A stretch of DNA of 64,000 bases from Lacrimispora defluvii (GCA_013036995.1 JAAOXG010000039.1:186001-250000); one strand, 5' to 3'. Numbered from the stretch's first letter, positions 8,430 through 18,000 are shown. The notes: generated by a model not told the origin, from the sequence alone. Translations and numbers: made by a program.

Positions 8430-10382
8430 ATGAACTATCCAAATTTATTTTCTCCTTTAAAAATTGGCTCTTTAACAATCAGAAACCGCGTGGTCATGGG
8501 AGCAATGGGCAACATGACTGCAAATCCGGACCAAACCGTTTCTGATAAGGAAATCGCATATTATGCTGCCCGCGCAAAGGGCGGAGTCGGTCTTATCGTT
8601 AACGAGGTAACCCGTGTAAATGATGAACACGGTATGATGGGCGACCGCCAGACTTCTGTCACTGATGACAAGTTTATTCCCGACCTCAAAAGACTCGCCG
8701 ATGCGGTTCATTATTATGACGGTGCTATCTTCGTTCAGCTTCACCACCCAGGCCGCCAGACCGCAGTACCAGGCGGAATGTGTGCAACTCCCAGCGGAGT
8801 GAAAAGCCTGCTGATAAACTGGCCCTGCTTTGAGATGACCACCGAACAGGTAGAAGAGCTTGTAAAGCAGTTTGTAGACGGTGCAGAACGGTGCAAAAAA
8901 GCTGGAATCGACGGTGTTGAGATCCACGCTGCCCACGGCTACATGCTTAATCAGTTTCTCTCTCCCTACACCAATAAAAGAACGGATAAATATGGTGGCA
9001 GCCCCCAGAAACGCGCCCGTATCATTCAGGAAATTGTCACAGGGATTCGTGAGAGACTGGGCGACTACCCAATTATGCTGAGAATATCAGCAGATGAATT
9101 CCTTGAGCGCTCTGTATTTCCAATACCAGAGAATGAAACAGGCTTAAAACTGGAGGAATCCATTGAAATCGTTAAATATTTAGTACCTTTTGGAATTGAT
9201 GCAGTCAATGTCTCTGCAGGCGTATACGAGACCATGAACGAGGCATGGGAGCCAGTTTCCTATCCGGAAGGCTGGAAGGTATATCTTGCGGAAGAGATTA
9301 AAAAAGTAATTGATGTTCCCGTGTTTGCGGTAGGAGTTATCCGTAATCCGGAATTTGCTGAAAGTATCATTGCCCAGGGACGCACCGACGGAGTGACCAT
9401 TGCCCGCGGACTTCTTGCCGATCCGGAATGGTGCAATAAAGCGGCCAGCGGACGTACTGATGAAATCCGCCGCTGTATCTCATGTCTTAACTGTATGGAG
9501 ACAATGTTTGACGGCATTAACTGCTCTGTCAACCCACGTACCGGACAGGAATGGTTTTATAATGACATTGAGAACAATGGAAACGGACGTTGTGTTGCAG
9601 TAATCGGAGCCGGACCCGCTGGTATGGAAGCTGCACTGACACTTGCCCAGAGAGGTTTCGCTGTTACATTGTTTGAAAAATGTGATCACCTTGGCGGTCA
9701 GGTATGGCTTGGCTCAAAACCACCCTGCAAAGAGAAAATGGGCTGGATGGGAGAATACTATGAAAGCATGTTTAAGAAGCTGAATGTGGACGTCCGCCTT
9801 AATACACCGGCCACTGCAGAAGAAATTAAAAAGCTGAACCCCCATGCAGTATTCGTTGCGACCGGTTCAAAACCAGTCATTCCCGGATCTATTCCTGGTG
9901 TTAGTGACTCCAATGTCTATACAACGGAGGAAATTTTAAGCGGAAAGACCACATTTTCTAATAAGAAAATAGCAGTCATCGGCTCCGGACTCACTGGCAT
10001 GGAAACTGCAGAACTGCTGGGAAGCATGGGAAATACTCTGGAAATCGTTGACATGGCAGAAGAGATCGGGCCTGGAGCTTACTGGCAGCCTCTGACTGAT
10101 ATTAAGAAAAAACTGGGTGCTTCTAATCCTGAATATTATCCCGGCCATAAGCTGCTTGAAATTCTGCAAGACGGAGTTGTTTTAGAAGATAAAGACGGGA
10201 ATAAGAAGACTCTGGCTGCAGATGCTGTAGTACTTTCTCTTGGGGTAAAACCAGATAACCAGCTGGCTGATGAACTGAAAAAAGAATTTACAAACGTAAT
10301 CGTGATCGGTGATGCCAATCACATTGGCAGAATCAAACAGGCTGTCGCTTCCGGATACCGCGAGGCATACAGACTTCGCTGA
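8430..10382 (+). CDS. Fe-S flavoprotein ene-reductase (OYE/2,4-dienoyl-CoA reductase type)
   Basis: A 650-residue three-part redox enzyme. Residues 1-340 form the FMN-binding TIM barrel of old yellow enzymes, with HHPGRQT and the EIHAAHGYMLNQFLSPYTN segment. A CxxCxxC cluster with a fourth Cys 11-12 residues later (about 348-366) binds a 4Fe-4S centre. Two Rossmann folds follow, with VIGAGPAGMEAA near 390 (FAD) and VIGSGLTGMETAE near 514 (NAD(P)H). The architecture is that of 2,4-dienoyl-CoA reductase, 2-enoate reductase, trimethylamine dehydrogenase and the bile-acid enzymes BaiCD/BaiH. It probably reduces an activated C=C bond; the substrate is unknown. Operon partners are the alcohol dehydrogenase and a carrier. 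Confidence 0.92.
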   Translation: MNYPNLFSPLKIGSLTIRNRVVMGAMGNMTANPDQTVSDKEIAYYAARAKGGVGLIVNEVTRVNDEHGMMGDRQTSVTDDKFIPDLKRLADAVHYYDGAIFVQLHHPGRQTAVPGGMCATPSGVKSLLINWPCFEMTTEQVEELVKQFVDGAERCKKAGIDGVEIHAAHGYMLNQFLSPYTNKRTDKYGGSPQKRARIIQEIVTGIRERLGDYPIMLRISADEFLERSVFPIPENETGLKLEESIEIVKYLVPFGIDAVNVSAGVYETMNEAWEPVSYPEGWKVYLAEEIKKVIDVPVFAVGVIRNPEFAESIIAQGRTDGVTIARGLLADPEWCNKAASGRTDEIRRCISCLNCMETMFDGINCSVNPRTGQEWFYNDIENNGNGRCVAVIGAGPAGMEAALTLAQRGFAVTLFEKCDHLGGQVWLGSKPPCKEKMGWMGEYYESMFKKLNVDVRLNTPATAEEIKKLNPHAVFVATGSKPVIPGSIPGVSDSNVYTTEEILSGKTTFSNKKIAVIGSGLTGMETAELLGSMGNTLEIVDMAEEIGPGAYWQPLTDIKKKLGASNPEYYPGHKLLEILQDGVVLEDKDGNKKTLAADAVVLSLGVKPDNQLADELKKEFTNVIVIGDANHIGRIKQAVASGYREAYRLR

Positions 10383-10425
10383 TTCTTGCTCCGCTAAGGC
10401 AGATCATCTTTGAGAGGGGAATTTT

Positions 10426-11609
10426 ATGTTTAAGGGTAATATCAAAACAGTTATTGGGATTTTATTTCTAGGACTAATATCAATGGGGGCAATGGGAATT
10501 TCCGCTGGCTTAAGCAGTATTGCAGCGGCTTATCCGGACGTCAGCATTGAGACAATCCAGACACTGATTACAATTCCGGCTCTTGTTATTGTTGTAGTGA
10601 GTTTTCTATCCGGGCCAATTGCAAATGTTATTTCAAAAAAGGCACTGTCCCTGATTGCTCTGTGCATCTTTACTGCAGGCGGCTGTATCCCGTTTTTTTC
10701 TGATTCCTTTACAGTCCTGTACCTTTCAAGGCTCCTGGTGGGTCTTGGAATCGGCTTACTGCAGCCCCTCAGCCAGGCGATTATTTTTGAAAGCTTTGCT
10801 GACGCACCATCAGAAAGAGATACCATACTGGGCTGGTTAAACAGTTCCGGTTCAGTAGGAAGCATCATAATGACCATAGTTGGGGGAATTGTAGTTGTCG
10901 TAAGCTATAAGTACATATTCCTGGTTCATCTTCTTGGTCTTGCAGCATTTTTCGGAGTATTGTTCTGTCTTCCCCAGGATCAGCCGGTTCGGAAGAAAAA
11001 AGAAGGTACTGCCGGACAGAAGATGAAGCTTCCTGGTGCAGTGTTCTACTGGTATGCAGTCATATTTGTTTATATGACATTTCTTCACTGTTTTGCAGTA
11101 AACTTATCTCTTTTTGTGGAAGGTGAAGGAATCGGTACTGCCGCCATATCCGGGATTGGCCTTTCCATGCTCACCATCGGAGGATTTATCTGCGGAGCTG
11201 TCTATGGCAAGATTGCAAACTGCTTAAAAAATGGACTCTTCCGGCAGGATTTCTGCTCTCTGCGCTGGGTCTTCTTTCCATGGCCATTGCATACTCACCG
11301 ATTCTTGTTTATGTTTCAGGTCTGCTTACAGGTATCGGTATGATGATGGTATTTCCACAGATCATCACCAATATTATCTCCAGTGTTTCTCCAGCAGCCA
11401 TTACTTTGTGTATTGCTATTAACGGCGCTGTTGTTAACATCGGTCAGACACTGGCACCCTATGTAGTAACAAGAGTATCTTATATTCTGTCTGGTGACAG
11501 TGTACGCGGCCGCTATTATGTATGTACCTTAATACTAATGCTGATATTTGCTGTTTCTGCAGTCAGAACCATTGGCAGAAGAAGTCCGGGAGACTTAGCG
11601 GCCGCCTGA
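10426..11609 (+). pseudogene. MFS transporter, broken by a one-base frameshift
   Basis: A 12-helix major facilitator carrier of about 394 residues, currently split. The first frame (10426-11343) covers the N-terminal half with the loop SGPIANVISKKALSLIAL and the motif LLVGLGIGLLQPLSQAI. At about 11236 it slides into a frame ending FFPWPLHTHRF, while the other frame reads LPAGFLLSALGLLSMAIAYS and continues to 11609 with proper helices. A one-base deletion between the GGA codon at 11233 and the CTT at 11238 explains this. It follows the reductase gene by 43 bp behind a strong GAGAGGGG site and would supply substrate to, or export product from, that operon. Confidence 0.8.
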
Positions 11610-11647
11610 TGCAGTAAAATAAAAACAGATTCCACGCTCTGCCCATA

Positions 11648-11684
11648 AAATTGCCCGTCTCTGTCATTAAGAGGCGGGCAATTT
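11648..11684. terminator. Hairpin between convergent genes
   Basis: A 14-base-pair stem (11648-11661 with 11671-11684, one mismatch) and a 9-base loop built from TTGCCCGTCTC and its complement. It lies after the MFS gene and before the end of the convergent gene at 11771. AT-rich arms let it work in both directions. Confidence 0.6.
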
Positions 11685-11770
11685 CATCTAAACAGGCTGT
11701 AAAGACGGGTAAACAGCTCACCAAACACAAAATTATTAATAACATGCATTGCTGCCTTCACCGTATCTCC

Positions 11771-12379
11771 TTACTCATCCTGCTGCCGCAGTAGCACCAG
11801 CCCACCCTTACGCTTATATCCAGTCTCCCACAATTCATAGAAGGAAAGCCAGCGATATCCGCCGTAGGTGGCAATTTTTACATAAAAATCTTCCTCAAAT
11901 TCTTCATATCCCACCAGCATAAACCAATGCCACACCAGATCCTTAAAGTTTACATTCTTATGTCGGAGCTGTAAAAAAGGAATGGAAATTCCCCTGTCAA
12001 TCTGATCCTTCACTTTGTCTGCTGCTTCCTTTACAGGAGTATCCCCAGGGCAGCCCCACAGCTGAAGTTTCTGTTCATTCACATGTTTCAGATACTGGTT
12101 AAAACCATCCATAAACACTTCCAGCGTATCAATTCCACCGAAGCGCGGTCTCAGATACGGTTTCATTATGCTGGAAAATTCAATGTAAGCTTCCTTATCA
12201 AGTCTTTTTATATCAGATGGATACAGATGAGTTTTGTTGTGATGGAGTGCAAGATTAATGCAGACATCACATGCAGCTGCGGCTCCGCAGCCGCCTAAAT
12301 GCATCATCGGATCCCGGAACCAGTCCTGATTCCCCCCAAAGGAATCTCCAATACTGAAATAGGGTAATTCTTTCTTCAT
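11771..12379 (-). CDS. C39/papain-like cysteine peptidase-fold protein
   Basis: A 202-residue protein with no signal peptide. The segment GNQDWFRDPMMHLGGCGAAA followed by CDVCINLALHH resembles the Gln...Cys catalytic entry of C39/papain-like peptidases. HWFMLVGYEE at about 147-156, followed by a D/E and aromatic-rich segment, resembles the His-containing strand (HxxxxxGY). I infer a cysteine peptidase or transglutaminase fold; enzymatic activity is not proven. It has its own ribosome site and no obvious partner, lying between the redox operon and the xylanase operon. Confidence 0.55.
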   Translation of the reverse strand: MKKELPYFSIGDSFGGNQDWFRDPMMHLGGCGAAAACDVCINLALHHNKTHLYPSDIKRLDKEAYIEFSSIMKPYLRPRFGGIDTLEVFMDGFNQYLKHVNEQKLQLWGCPGDTPVKEAADKVKDQIDRGISIPFLQLRHKNVNFKDLVWHWFMLVGYEEFEEDFYVKIATYGGYRWLSFYELWETGYKRKGGLVLLRQQDE

Positions 12380-12534
12380 CTTTCTCCTTTCTCACTTCTA
12401 ATATAAGCGTATTATAATACCAGTTTCCGGTCCCGTAAATATAAAACAAAATACTTAAGAATTATTCCAGTGAAACAGGGCACCCTGACTGATCGTCAAA
12501 GCACCCTGCCTCTAATTATTATTGATATGCCGTA

Positions 12535-15357
12535 TCAGCTTAAACTGGTTACAAAGGTTGTGACACTTCTGGCTGGAAGCTGGGCAGTGAAGGAATTACC
12601 GGATACACGGTAACTGGAACCTGCTGCAAGATTTCTGCTTCCGTCTGTGATCCAGGAGGATACCAAACCTCCCGTTCCGTTCTGGAATGTAAATTTCTGA
12701 CTGACAGCAGATGTATTCTTATTAATTGCTACAATCACTGCCTTATTATCTCCTTTGTAAGCGGAAATATAAACACCATTTGACGGATTGGCGGTAGCGT
12801 CCACCCTCACATAGCCAGGTCTTACAAATTTGGAGAAATGTGCCATATTATAGCCTCGTTTACTGATTGTTCCGTCTTCCTTCATGGGTCCGTACTGTCT
12901 GCGGATATACCACCATACGTAAGCCTGGAAATCACCTAGTACCATAGCATTGTGAATGTGATAGGAAACTTCAAGTGCCTCCGGCCATAGATCAGCGGAA
13001 TTATTATTGCTGTTTGGATAATAAACCTCAGTCATCCAAAGCTCCTTATTTGCCCCCTTCTGCTTGAAAAGCGGATACGAGAAGCTGCTCTCCGGTGTAC
13101 CATAAAGATGTGCACCAAGAATATCCATATTCCCAAGTGCCTGAGAATCATTTAATATGGGATCTGACATGTTCTTCATATAAGAAAATGATTCCGGTGC
13201 AATGACTTTGCAGTGAATGGATCCCGCATAATTTTTCATGAAGTTCAGCATTTCAGAAGGAGTCCACCAGGTCCAGGTATGTGCATAATCAGGTTCATTC
13301 TGAACGGATATGGCGTAAAGCTCCACTCCATTGTTCTTCATAAAGGTGACGAAATCATTGAGATGCTGGGCATAGGCACCGTACTTATCGTACCTGAGCC
13401 GCTTCTGATTTGCTACACCGTTGCGGGTGAATGTCTCTGCCATATCACTGGGCGGATTCCATGGAGAAGCAAATAGTAAGGCTCCTTTTTCCTTTGCCTT
13501 TTTCGCCGTCGCCAGTTCCCTGCTCCAGTTGTTCTTATTTTCATCAATATAAATTCTTAAAATACTAAATCCCAGCTGGTTATTTCCGTTTCCAAATGCA
13601 GTCTCTCTCTGAGCCGCCGTCAGATCGCCAATCCATGCAGGGTGGTTGATTCCTCCGTAACCCCGGATCAGCTGCTTTTGTGCCGCCAGATTAATCGCTG
13701 CATCTCCGCCTGACGCGGATACCGCCATACTTGTTTCCAGTATATCCTCTGTTACGGATGCCTCCATAGTACCTGTTGTTTTTCTGTTTGAGGAAACAAA
13801 ACGGAACCAGTTTACATCAACGTACCCGCCAGCTGATGCTGTGTTAAAGTTGTAGATACCAAACTTATCTCCCTGGAAAAACCCAAGGTCAAACGGCATA
13901 TTCAGCTGTCCTCCAAGCTGAGTGAAATTGACATTGTCTGTACTGTAAGAAAAGACTGCCTTATCCGTAAGAAGATTTGCACTGGCCCGTAAGTACACAA
14001 TATTACTGCGAAGTTCAGGTCCATTGGTAATCACTCCCTTGGCATCTTCCTTAGCGTTGATATTGGCAACTATCTTTTTCACACCTGCGGTTTTCACCAC
14101 ACCAATGGAGCCATAAGGAATGTTTAACAGGCAAAGCCCTGCCTGATCCCCATCTGCCATATTGGCTGTATCCAGCTCAATGGTTCCCTGACAGTCCGGT
14201 CCCTGAACTCTCTGGGTAAGCGTATTTGTTGCTCTCCACAAATTATTGGCCTGCTTTGCACGAAGCCGTAAATATCCAGGGCGCTCACTCAGGGACCATT
14301 TGCTGTTGTCCGGGTAATGGTTCCACTGCCACTGAACTCCCAGAACAGTAGAATTAAATTCATCGCTGTCAGGAATAGACACTAACGGATAAGAAGCCCC
14401 CACATCTGGTTTTCTGTACGTAATGGGAACACTTCCCATAGGGTAGCTCTTTCCTCCGATTGTCACATTCTTAATGGTAGACGGATCGCCCAGCACCGGC
14501 CAGTCATTCTGCCACTGCATGGGTACCAGAATGTTGCGGCGTCCTAAGCCGTTTCCATCCTGAAATACATAGAACCACCACTCTCCGGTCGGGGTGTCAA
14601 TGGGACCGCCCTGATGAATCTGGCTGCCGCCCGGTATCCTGGGACCATTTAAAAGGATTCTCATTTCATAAGGTCCGTAAATATTTTTAGACCGCAGACA
14701 ATAGGTATAGGATTCTGGCGGTGTAGAATTTCGGAATATGTAGTAATACCCGTTCTTTTTTATAACATGAGTGCCTTCCACCAGATACTTTCCGGTGATT
14801 CCTTCAATCCGGGTGGATACTCTGCTGTTTACCACAGACTTATAATCCCCGCTCAGTTTACTGATTTTCACATCATTTGCTTCTGAAATAATATACCCTG
14901 TTCCATCGTCATCAAGAAACAGCGCCGGATCATGAAATCCCTGATTAAACACTGTTTTCGTATAAGGTCCCGCCGGATTGGTGGAAGTACACAGAATAAA
15001 TTTGCCCTGTGCCTGGTAAATACCCACATAATAAACGCCGTTACGGTAAGCAATGGTAGGTGCCCAGCATCCATGCCCATAATCCTCAAAATTGTTAGTG
15101 AGGGTATAGGATTTCCCGGTTCCGTTTAAATCTGCAGTCACATATCCGATTATTTCCCAGTTTACCAGATCTCTTGAATGCATGATTGGAATGGAGGGAA
15201 AGGACACAAACGTAGAGCTGACCATATAAAAATCTTTTCCAACCCGAATTGCTGCAATGTCAGGATAATCCGCATTTAAAATCGGATTGGTGTAAGTACC
15301 ATTTCCATTGTCAGACTGCCAGGCTGCTTTCATTGTTTCATTTATACTATTATCCAT
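12535..15357 (-). CDS. GH43-GH30 fusion: beta-xylosidase/arabinosidase plus glucuronoxylanase
   Basis: A 940-residue bifunctional xylan hydrolase. Residues 1-320 are a GH43 five-bladed propeller with catalytic candidates D (NADYPD), D (FHDPALFLDDDG) and E (VEGTHV). Residues 330-525 form the beta-sandwich that accompanies such GH43 enzymes. Residues about 549-940 are a GH30 subfamily 8-like glucuronoxylanase with acid/base Glu in QNEP near 686, nucleophile Glu in WMTEVYY near 774, and WWYIRRQYGPMKEDGT near the active-site rim. There is no signal peptide although such xylanases are normally secreted. The start is 12 bp after the upstream xylanase gene. In Bacillus subtilis, xynD and xynC are neighbours; here the xynC-like part carries an extra GH43 domain. 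Confidence 0.9.
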   Translation of the reverse strand: MDNSINETMKAAWQSDNGNGTYTNPILNADYPDIAAIRVGKDFYMVSSTFVSFPSIPIMHSRDLVNWEIIGYVTADLNGTGKSYTLTNNFEDYGHGCWAPTIAYRNGVYYVGIYQAQGKFILCTSTNPAGPYTKTVFNQGFHDPALFLDDDGTGYIISEANDVKISKLSGDYKSVVNSRVSTRIEGITGKYLVEGTHVIKKNGYYYIFRNSTPPESYTYCLRSKNIYGPYEMRILLNGPRIPGGSQIHQGGPIDTPTGEWWFYVFQDGNGLGRRNILVPMQWQNDWPVLGDPSTIKNVTIGGKSYPMGSVPITYRKPDVGASYPLVSIPDSDEFNSTVLGVQWQWNHYPDNSKWSLSERPGYLRLRAKQANNLWRATNTLTQRVQGPDCQGTIELDTANMADGDQAGLCLLNIPYGSIGVVKTAGVKKIVANINAKEDAKGVITNGPELRSNIVYLRASANLLTDKAVFSYSTDNVNFTQLGGQLNMPFDLGFFQGDKFGIYNFNTASAGGYVDVNWFRFVSSNRKTTGTMEASVTEDILETSMAVSASGGDAAINLAAQKQLIRGYGGINHPAWIGDLTAAQRETAFGNGNNQLGFSILRIYIDENKNNWSRELATAKKAKEKGALLFASPWNPPSDMAETFTRNGVANQKRLRYDKYGAYAQHLNDFVTFMKNNGVELYAISVQNEPDYAHTWTWWTPSEMLNFMKNYAGSIHCKVIAPESFSYMKNMSDPILNDSQALGNMDILGAHLYGTPESSFSYPLFKQKGANKELWMTEVYYPNSNNNSADLWPEALEVSYHIHNAMVLGDFQAYVWWYIRRQYGPMKEDGTISKRGYNMAHFSKFVRPGYVRVDATANPSNGVYISAYKGDNKAVIVAINKNTSAVSQKFTFQNGTGGLVSSWITDGSRNLAAGSSYRVSGNSFTAQLPARSVTTFVTSLS

Positions 15358-15369
15358 AACAGATCCCCT

Positions 15370-16824
15370 TTACACAAACTGCCAATAGTCGAAATTAAAT
15401 AAGTTTCCGCTGCCATTTCCACTAAACGTAAAGAACAGTTTATGCACCCCTTTGGCACCGCTGATTGTTGTTTCTACTTCTCTCCAGTTCTGCATGCCAC
15501 CGGTATTTGGCACATTTAAAGTTCCTACCACTGTACCGTTTTCACTGTCAAGACGAACCTCAATCTTACCTCCGGAGGTTGAAGCAACGTTAGCCTTAAA
15601 ACGTTTGGCACCTGTTGAACCAAAATCTGCATTTCCCACAGCAACCCAGTCTCCATTTTGAATACCTGTTACATTCTGATTGTATACAGGACCTCCGCCG
15701 GCAGAGCTCTTTTCTGTTAAAATTCTGCCGTTCCATCCAATGGTTTCTGCTTCCACACGCTTATATGGATTTAAATTGGAAAGCTGACCCACTCCTGCAT
15801 AGTTTGCTGCAACCTCACGAATGGTTCCATCGCTGTTATGGAACAACTGGTTAATATGGGGAGAACGGTAACCTTTACCGGAACCATATAATGCAAGACT
15901 CACGGTCTGGGTATGATAAACCACATACCACTGATTCTTAAACTGGAAAACACAATGATGGTTATTGCCACCGCCTCCGAAAAAGCTGCCCGGATTCTTT
16001 AAGAAATGGCCTCTGTAGGTAAATGGTCCCATGGGACTGTTACTGGTCATATATCCGATTTCTCCCGGAGGAACGCTTCCTGGGTGAGAACCGGAAAAAT
16101 TAATGCAGTAAGAGTAGTAATAAACTCCGTTATACTTGTGGATTCCTGAATCCTCAAACATGAAAGGAGCATCAATGGTAGAAGCGCTTCCTACAATGCT
16201 GATCATATCCTGGCCCAGACGGAGAACTCTGGCAGTCTTTGGATTTGCCCACTGGGACTGTGAAGGGTTCTGGCCTCCAGGAACTCCTCCGCCGCAGTAC
16301 AGATATCCCGTTCCGTCACTGTCTACAAAGACAGCCGGATCAAAGAGCCATACCACGCCGGAGATACCAGGTGTACTGCCTGATACCAGCGCTCTGCCCA
16401 GGGGATCAGTCCACGGACCAATGGGGCTGTCAGCTGTTAATACGCCGATACCGTTTCCACCATTGGCGAAATAAAGGAAAAATTTGTCCTTGCCATTAAT
16501 GTTTTTCACCGCAGCCGCCGGTGCCCAGGAGCCTCCTGCCCATTTTGCAATTCCCTGCCCTGCGTTAGCTCCGTTTGCACCAGCTACCGGAATGGCTCCA
16601 TGATCGGTCCAGTTAACCATATCTTCTGAAGATATTACTAAAACACTCTTTAAATTATTAAAACTGTTTTCTTTGATTGATCCATCTGCGTTGTACTCAT
16701 AATTATCGCTGGACATATAGATGTAAACTCTTCCGTTGTAAGTCAGGGCAAACGGATCTGCTCCTAAGTGGTGATCGATCAGAGGGTTGGAATTACCTAC
16801 TGATTTTGCAATTGTTTTATTCAT
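15370..16824 (-). CDS. xynD: GH43 arabinoxylan arabinofuranohydrolase with CBM6 (XynD-like)
   Basis: A 484-residue enzyme that removes arabinose side chains from arabinoxylan. The GH43 propeller (residues 1-350) shows catalytic candidates D (HHLGADPFAL), D (WLFDPAVFVDSDG) and E (PFMFEDSGIHKYNG). The C-terminal CBM6 (about 362-484) begins YKRVEAETIGWNG and ends NLFNFDYWQF. From memory, Bacillus XynD has the same mature sequence start after its signal peptide; here the protein begins MNKTIAKSVGNSNPLIDHH with no export signal. A strong GGAGGAAAT site precedes the ATG. It is the promoter-proximal gene of the two-gene xylan operon. Confidence 0.9.
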   Translation of the reverse strand: MNKTIAKSVGNSNPLIDHHLGADPFALTYNGRVYIYMSSDNYEYNADGSIKENSFNNLKSVLVISSEDMVNWTDHGAIPVAGANGANAGQGIAKWAGGSWAPAAAVKNINGKDKFFLYFANGGNGIGVLTADSPIGPWTDPLGRALVSGSTPGISGVVWLFDPAVFVDSDGTGYLYCGGGVPGGQNPSQSQWANPKTARVLRLGQDMISIVGSASTIDAPFMFEDSGIHKYNGVYYYSYCINFSGSHPGSVPPGEIGYMTSNSPMGPFTYRGHFLKNPGSFFGGGGNNHHCVFQFKNQWYVVYHTQTVSLALYGSGKGYRSPHINQLFHNSDGTIREVAANYAGVGQLSNLNPYKRVEAETIGWNGRILTEKSSAGGGPVYNQNVTGIQNGDWVAVGNADFGSTGAKRFKANVASTSGGKIEVRLDSENGTVVGTLNVPNTGGMQNWREVETTISGAKGVHKLFFTFSGNGSGNLFNFDYWQFV

Positions 16825-16933
16825 CTTTTATTTCCTCCTGGAATTATAAAATTTCAAATGGCTCCCCTTAGCCGGCATAGACGGAGAAGCAATTGATCTG
16901 CAAATCTACCTGATAAAAAGAATGGGGGGAGAG

Positions 16934-16987
16934 ATTTGTAAACTAAAAAATAATTTATTATTTAGTAAACGTTTGAAGTTTACAAAT
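16934..16987. promoter_or_regulatory. Long inverted-repeat operator between xylan operon and muramidase gene
   Basis: ATTTGTAAACT at 16934-16944 is perfectly inverted as AGTTTACAAAT at 16977-16987. Between them lies AGTAAACGTTTGAAG (16964-16978), which has the AAACGTTT core seen in LacI/CcpA-type sites and overlaps an arm. It sits about 110 bp upstream of the xylan operon start and about 66 bp upstream of the divergent muramidase, so a sugar-responsive repressor is plausible. Confidence 0.45.
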
Positions 16988-17012
16988 ATGACTTATATCT
17001 TCTTTTTTACCA

Positions 17013-17030
17013 TTGAATTTGCAAATTCAA
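17013..17030 (+). promoter_or_regulatory. Perfect 18-bp palindrome before muramidase gene
   Basis: TTGAATTTGCAAATTCAA is a perfect dyad 22 bp before the start codon at 17053 and immediately before the AAAGGAGA ribosome site. It could be an operator or a small mRNA hairpin that shields translation. Confidence 0.4.
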
Positions 17031-17052
17031 TAAAATAAAAGGAGATACGATT

Positions 17053-17940
17053 ATGGCAGATTATGATAACTCTAGATATACATACACTCAGGTACTTGCT
17101 GGTACCGGATATTACATGAAGGATGATATGCTTCGTTACAGTGGGGGAGTCAGTACAATGCAGGGAAAATTAAATACAGCAGGACATAACTGCGGAACTC
17201 CAGATGGTAAATTTGGCAATGGAACCGATACTGCAGTAAAAAGTTTCCAAAGATCCCAAAGTCTTACCGTAGACGGAAAGGCTGGAAAAGCTACACTGAC
17301 CGCTCTTGATAAGGCTGCCTCCGGAGGCAGCTCTGATGCCAGCGCAGCCGCAAAAAACCTCAAAAAGAAATTTGGATCAATTATCTCTTCCTTTGCTTCA
17401 AAGTACTCAATTGGGGAAGATGTGTTAGGCGGCTTTATTCTCACGGAATCTTCCGGATCAGGTTTTACCAGCGGAAAACTATTAATCCGGTTTGAAAACC
17501 ATATCTTCTTAAAGAATGTTCCAAACGCCTCCAAGACCTTTAAGGTTGAGGATAAAGTACATTATTATTACAAAAATGGAACATGGAATAAAACCCACAC
17601 CGGAAACCAGTCCAGTGAATACGATGCATTTAATCTGGCAATTGGACTTAACGAATACTATGCTTATTATTCCATTAGTATGGGACTTCCCCAGATTATG
17701 GGCTTTAACTATGAGGTCACAGGTTTTAGTTCACCAAAAGCAATGTTTCAAGACTTTAGCATCAGCGAAGACAACCAGATGAAAGGCTTTTGCACCTTTA
17801 TTGCAAAGTACAGCAACGGTTCTCTGCTAAAAGCCTGCCAGTCACGGGATTTTAACAGGATGGGAGCAATCTACAATGGAGATGGCGCCACCTATGGTCC
17901 CAAGCTTAAAACAAATGCAGCCGATTACGCAAAAGCATAA
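17053..17940 (+). CDS. Peptidoglycan-binding N-acetylmuramidase (endolysin-like)
   Basis: A 295-residue cell-wall hydrolase. Residues about 30-85 form a PG_binding_1 module (GGVSTMQGKLNTAG, then DGKFGNGTDTAVKSFQRSQ and VDGKAGKATLTAL). Residues about 115-290 match the N-acetylmuramidase domain found in phage lysins, with ILTESSGSGF carrying a candidate catalytic Glu and LLIRFENHIF, then SMGLPQIMGFNYEVTG and GAIYNGDGATYG. No signal peptide is present, as in lysins that need a holin or cell lysis, but no holin or phage genes surround it. It is divergent from the xylan operon. Confidence 0.8.
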   Translation: MADYDNSRYTYTQVLAGTGYYMKDDMLRYSGGVSTMQGKLNTAGHNCGTPDGKFGNGTDTAVKSFQRSQSLTVDGKAGKATLTALDKAASGGSSDASAAAKNLKKKFGSIISSFASKYSIGEDVLGGFILTESSGSGFTSGKLLIRFENHIFLKNVPNASKTFKVEDKVHYYYKNGTWNKTHTGNQSSEYDAFNLAIGLNEYYAYYSISMGLPQIMGFNYEVTGFSSPKAMFQDFSISEDNQMKGFCTFIAKYSNGSLLKACQSRDFNRMGAIYNGDGATYGPKLKTNAADYAKA

Positions 17941-17954
17941 TCCCATGAATATAC

Positions 17955-18000
17955 AAACAAGCGCTCCCAGTGTCCTTTGTACACCTGGGGCGCTTGTTTA
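17955..18000. terminator. Bidirectional terminator
   Basis: Long GC-rich hairpin whose outer arms AAACAAGCGC and GCGCTTGTTT pair and whose inner arms CCCAG/CTGGG continue the stem. It lies between the muramidase gene and the convergent lipoprotein gene. Confidence 0.75.

Noticed and set aside
12450-12534. Repeated GCACCCTG near the end of the xylan operon as a terminator
   Set aside because: It is mainly a direct repeat; only five base pairs can form a stem and there is no T-run.
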